Source: Odontesthes bonariensis (Eukaryota > Chordata > Actinopteri > Atheriniformes > Atherinopsidae). From it: a DNA stretch of 64,000 bases. Below, in pieces: positions 61,401 to 64,000 of this stretch. The number at the start of each line of letters is the position of its first letter. The stretch's first letter is position 1. The notes under the pieces are model-generated. The model was not told the origin of the DNA. It worked only from the letters and a program-made list of their open reading frames with translations, and did no database searches. The translations under genes were made by a program, and so were the position numbers. The stretch lies in assembly GCF_027942865.1 (NCBI RefSeq), contig NC_134522.1, positions 7,963,849-8,027,848 of the forward strand. The letters are read 5' to 3'.

Positions 61401-62261
61401 AGTGGAGAAAATTTAACAAATATTACTCTCCTCCAAAGCGGATCCATTCAAAACGGATAGAAATGAAGCAGCAAGATATAGAGGGTTACTCTACAAGCAT
61501 TCCCTTTGGGCTTTTAAAGTCTTTATGTAATTCAATCACAGACTTTTAGGAAATAAAACTATCCCATCGAGCCCTTTCTTTTTCTTTTTCAACTTGAACT
61601 TTGTTTGTCTCCAAACAAGTAAACAGCGTCTAAGCTTCCCGGCCTCTGATCTATATTAGCTGCTGCTGGGCTCATTACCATCTTTATTCTTAGTAAATTC
61701 ACTGTAAAGTCCAAAATTTGCACAAAGGATGATAATTCTCAACAGCTTTAGTAAATATTCTTTATAGTTGAATTTTCTAATGACAGAATAATAGACTCCA
61801 AGCAGCAGAGGGACAATAACACAATGGCAAATAGTTGGGATTTAAAAGTAAAGATCAAAGTAAATTTCATTTCTGTAAAAGCTTTGATCCCCTTTTAAGA
61901 ATTTTCATTGAGTTAGAATAAGAAAATAAAACATTTGATTCATAAATAGATGTTTGCTACCCCTGCCAGTCTCAATGTGTAATAGCACCGTTTGACAACA
62001 GTGCAAAAATAAAGCAAAGTAAAACCATAATGAAGGCTCGCAATGTTTTATTTCTTTTGATTTTGTTTTTACTTTTCAACCCTAAACCTGCATTTTAATA
62101 CATAAACTTAACAAATCATAACAGCAAAGTTCAAAAGTGAAAGAAGTTAAAATACTGGATGTAAATGTTACATTTTCTGTCAGCATAAAGGTCCTGTGTG
62201 GAGGATTTGACTGAATAAGGAATAATATTGGAATTTATCAGATACTCACTAAGGCACTTAA
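58451..62261. other. Intergenic; no recognised gene
   Basis: About 3.8 kb of AT-rich DNA. There is a run of 12 C at 60870-60881. No exon or transposon recognised. Confidence 0.4.
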
Positions 62262-62838
62262 TTAAAGCTGCAGTCTGCAACTCTTTTTCAAGCATAATGC
62301 CTGGAACTGTCCGGGGATTCTGAAAGTAGTACATTAAATACCCCAATACAAAAAAAAAAAATGAGTTCTCTATGTCCCCTATATGTCCCGCTAGGTCCCT
62401 CCAAAGCCAGCAGGTTTGTTTACAAAATTGCAGACCGGACCGGTAAAAGGTAACCAATCAGGTTTACGAGCTGGGCTCTGCTGCCTGTCAATCACCGATT
62501 GTGCACACGCGATACAAGGTAGGCTCGTCCCCACACTTATTTATCTGGACTATTGAACTTCATTACGGGCTGGTCTACTTACTGTGTCTTCCATGATCGC
62601 AAATGACAGGTGAGTTGATGAATGAGGAGTCGTGTAGGCGCATCTGGCGTGCACGTCTACGTGCACGAGTTCTCATGTGTTTTGAAGGGGCGGGACAGGA
62701 AGTTGAATAACTTTTTATTTTTCGGTTAAAAAATAAGCATTTCTTGCATTTTGCGACTACGGAGGTCACCGTTTTCAACTTCAAGCGTTCTGATAGATCA
62801 TGTAAACTCTTAAAATGCCAAAAATTAAGACTTTACGT

Positions 62839-63814
62839 TAGCCTGGCTGACGCGTCCACAATCTTGATGAGATGGTGGTCTGGGAACTAGGTGTGCATTT
62901 TCTCGTATTTGAGGCGTGGTTTACGAATGCCTAGAGCCGTTTATTGGGCGCTACGAATGTCTATCAAATGACGTCTGGTTCTTCCCATGCTGCTTTGCGC
63001 GCGATTCATAGCCAATTGTATCACTTATACCAGATGACGACAGAAATTCGACGAGGAAGAAGAAAAAAATGGAAAATAAAAGTAAACTTGCGCTCTAAGC
63101 TACTTAAATTGACAACAAAGTAGGCCTATATGCTATATTCTACATGAATTTTTATGTTGTAGAGTTGTGAATTTATTTTAATAATGGAGAAATTGAGCAG
63201 CCTTGCTTTGTTGTCTACAGTAGTAGATCAACCCTCATCTTACTTTGAAGCTCCCAGCTCCCAGAAGTGACGTCAACGAAGCTTTAGCAGCAGAAAAGCT
63301 ATCAGGCTTGTGTTGATGATAATAAACTCCTGGACTATGTACAAACTTCCAAATGCATCGTTTTGTGAGTACAGACCATATTTGTACAACTGTAGAAGTT
63401 TGGTTTCATGGCATGTGATTTTAGTGTGGTATTTTTGGAGATACTGCCAGGGTCCGTTAGCGCTTGTACTAAGCTATTCGGGATAACTCGGTAACTCAGC
63501 TGATGTTCAGCCAATATCGGAAAAACTTCGGGTGGGCTACTTGGCTGGATGTCACGGTTCAAATGACCCTAGGGTGAATCTACTCCGAAACACTTTCTAA
63601 GGCTGCATTGAACGGTAACGTTGTGTCCGCTGTCATGTTGGATTAACGCTCTACAAGCTTCGGTGTAGCGCATAGACGTCGTCATCGTCTTGCTGCCCCC
63701 CCCCGTTCTGTGATTGGTTCCCAAACTCTAGCAAAAATAAGGGCGGTGGTTTCCAGGCTGACTTTGCAGTGAGAATGAAATCGAGCGCAAAGCAGCATGG
63801 GAATTCCCAGGCTA
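62839..63814. mobile_element. DNA transposon with TAGCCTGG ends and a 9-bp target duplication
   Basis: Ends TAGCCTGG and CCAGGCTA are exact inverse complements. The flanks carry ACTTTACGT at 62830-62838 and 63815-63823, where copy A has it once. Subterminal inverted pairs, such as CCCATGCTGCTTTGCGC near 62985 and GCGCAAAGCAGCATGGG near 63787, show a long inverted terminal structure. No transposase frame. A 9-bp duplication suggests a Mutator-like or related group; an 8-bp hAT site with one matching neighbour base is also possible. Confidence 0.8.
63120..63598 (-). mobile_element. Inverted-repeat DNA element, second copy, nested in the TAGCCTGG element
   Basis: Minus-strand relative of 53006-53530. 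It ends near 63598 with ACTCCGAAACACTTT, the counterpart of AAAGTGATAGTCCGGAATAG. Only one of the two hairpin arms of the 53-kb copy is present (TTGTCTACAGTAGTAGATCA at about 63211). The segment next to the arm lies in the opposite direction relative to the body, compared with the 53-kb copy. Confidence 0.7.
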
Positions 63815-64000
63815 ACTTTACGTATGACAACAACAAATCTTGCAGACTGCAGCTTTAAGAATGAGTCAAGACCCATGTGGGGATAATTCTGGATGCAAAA
63901 TCCAGCACATAACTGACTGAATTTACAAATATTATACAAACAGCCAGAAAAAGGGGCCAAAGGAAGTGACCGTGGAGGGTGGGTGTGGGAGTCAGGGGAC

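Larger units (their letters stand above)
62266..63854. mobile_element. TTAA-target element, copy B, carrying a nested insertion
   Basis: TTAA flanks at 62262-62265 and 63855-63858. The termini AGCTGCAGTCTGCA are the same as in copy A at 27462. The first about 570 bases match copy A closely, then 976 bases of another element intervene, after which the last 30 bases of the family resume. Confidence 0.9.

Noticed and set aside
1..64000. CRISPR arrays, bacterial operons, tRNA or rRNA genes
   Set aside because: None seen; direct repeats present are microsatellites, tandem duplications or transposon copies in a vertebrate genome. The tRNA-like head at 25045 belongs to a dispersed repeat and does not fold as a full tRNA by eye.
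18000..64000. Exons of CLIP4 or ALK, the human neighbours of PCARE
   Set aside because: I looked for ankyrin/CAP-Gly and kinase or MAM-domain motifs among the open frames and found none.

Overview
The window looks like a teleost (ray-finned fish) nuclear chromosome. It is AT-rich and has intron-split vertebrate genes with GT/AG splice sites. It is dense in repeats typical of fish genomes: TTAA-target and hAT DNA elements, PIF/Harbinger and Tc1/mariner relics, and L2-type LINE tails. The species cannot be named from the sequence. The genes found have human homologues in 2p23.2 (TRMT61B, SPDYA, PCARE).

Layout. 1-5.05 kb: trmt61b on the plus strand, seven coding exons, mitochondrial tRNA m1A methyltransferase. 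About 6.1-10.6 kb: spdya (Speedy/RINGO A, a CDK activator) on the minus strand, tail to tail with trmt61b, with a CpG-rich promoter near 10.5-10.6 kb. About 11.0-11.7 kb: a Tc1/mariner relic with an internal 170-bp duplication. About 12.76-17.73 kb: pcare (photoreceptor cilium actin regulator, C2orf71) on the plus strand. It has a probable non-coding 5' exon behind a TATA box, one giant coding exon, and a 41-codon terminal coding exon.

From about 17.8 kb to the end (46 kb) I recognise no conserved protein-coding gene. The stretch is AT-rich intergenic DNA, or intron of an unseen gene, with repeat islands. The best resolved are: a 557-bp TTAA element (19.4 kb); a matryoshka at 27.4-29.5 kb, where a hAT element with a perfect 8-bp target duplication holds a TTAA element and a PIF/Harbinger element; Tc1 relics at 31.7-32.4 and 47.1-47.5 kb; L2-type reverse transcriptase fragments at 33.5 kb; a GGTCTY-array repeat at 40.2-42.05 kb; a LINE 3' end with a (TCTA)n tail at 45.1-45.5 kb; a hAT element at 47.9-48.5 kb; an inverted-repeat family at 51.3, 53.0 and 63.1 kb; and a second three-layer nest at 62.3-63.9 kb.

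The three genes are a syntenic block rather than a pathway: mitochondrial RNA modification, cell-cycle/meiotic CDK control and photoreceptor outer-segment biology. The observations most worth following are the nested elements with clean target duplications, two cases where related repeat copies differ by inversion of the sequence between hairpin arms (one 2 bp, one about 100 bp), and a short terminal spdya exon that restores a vertebrate-like C-terminus.
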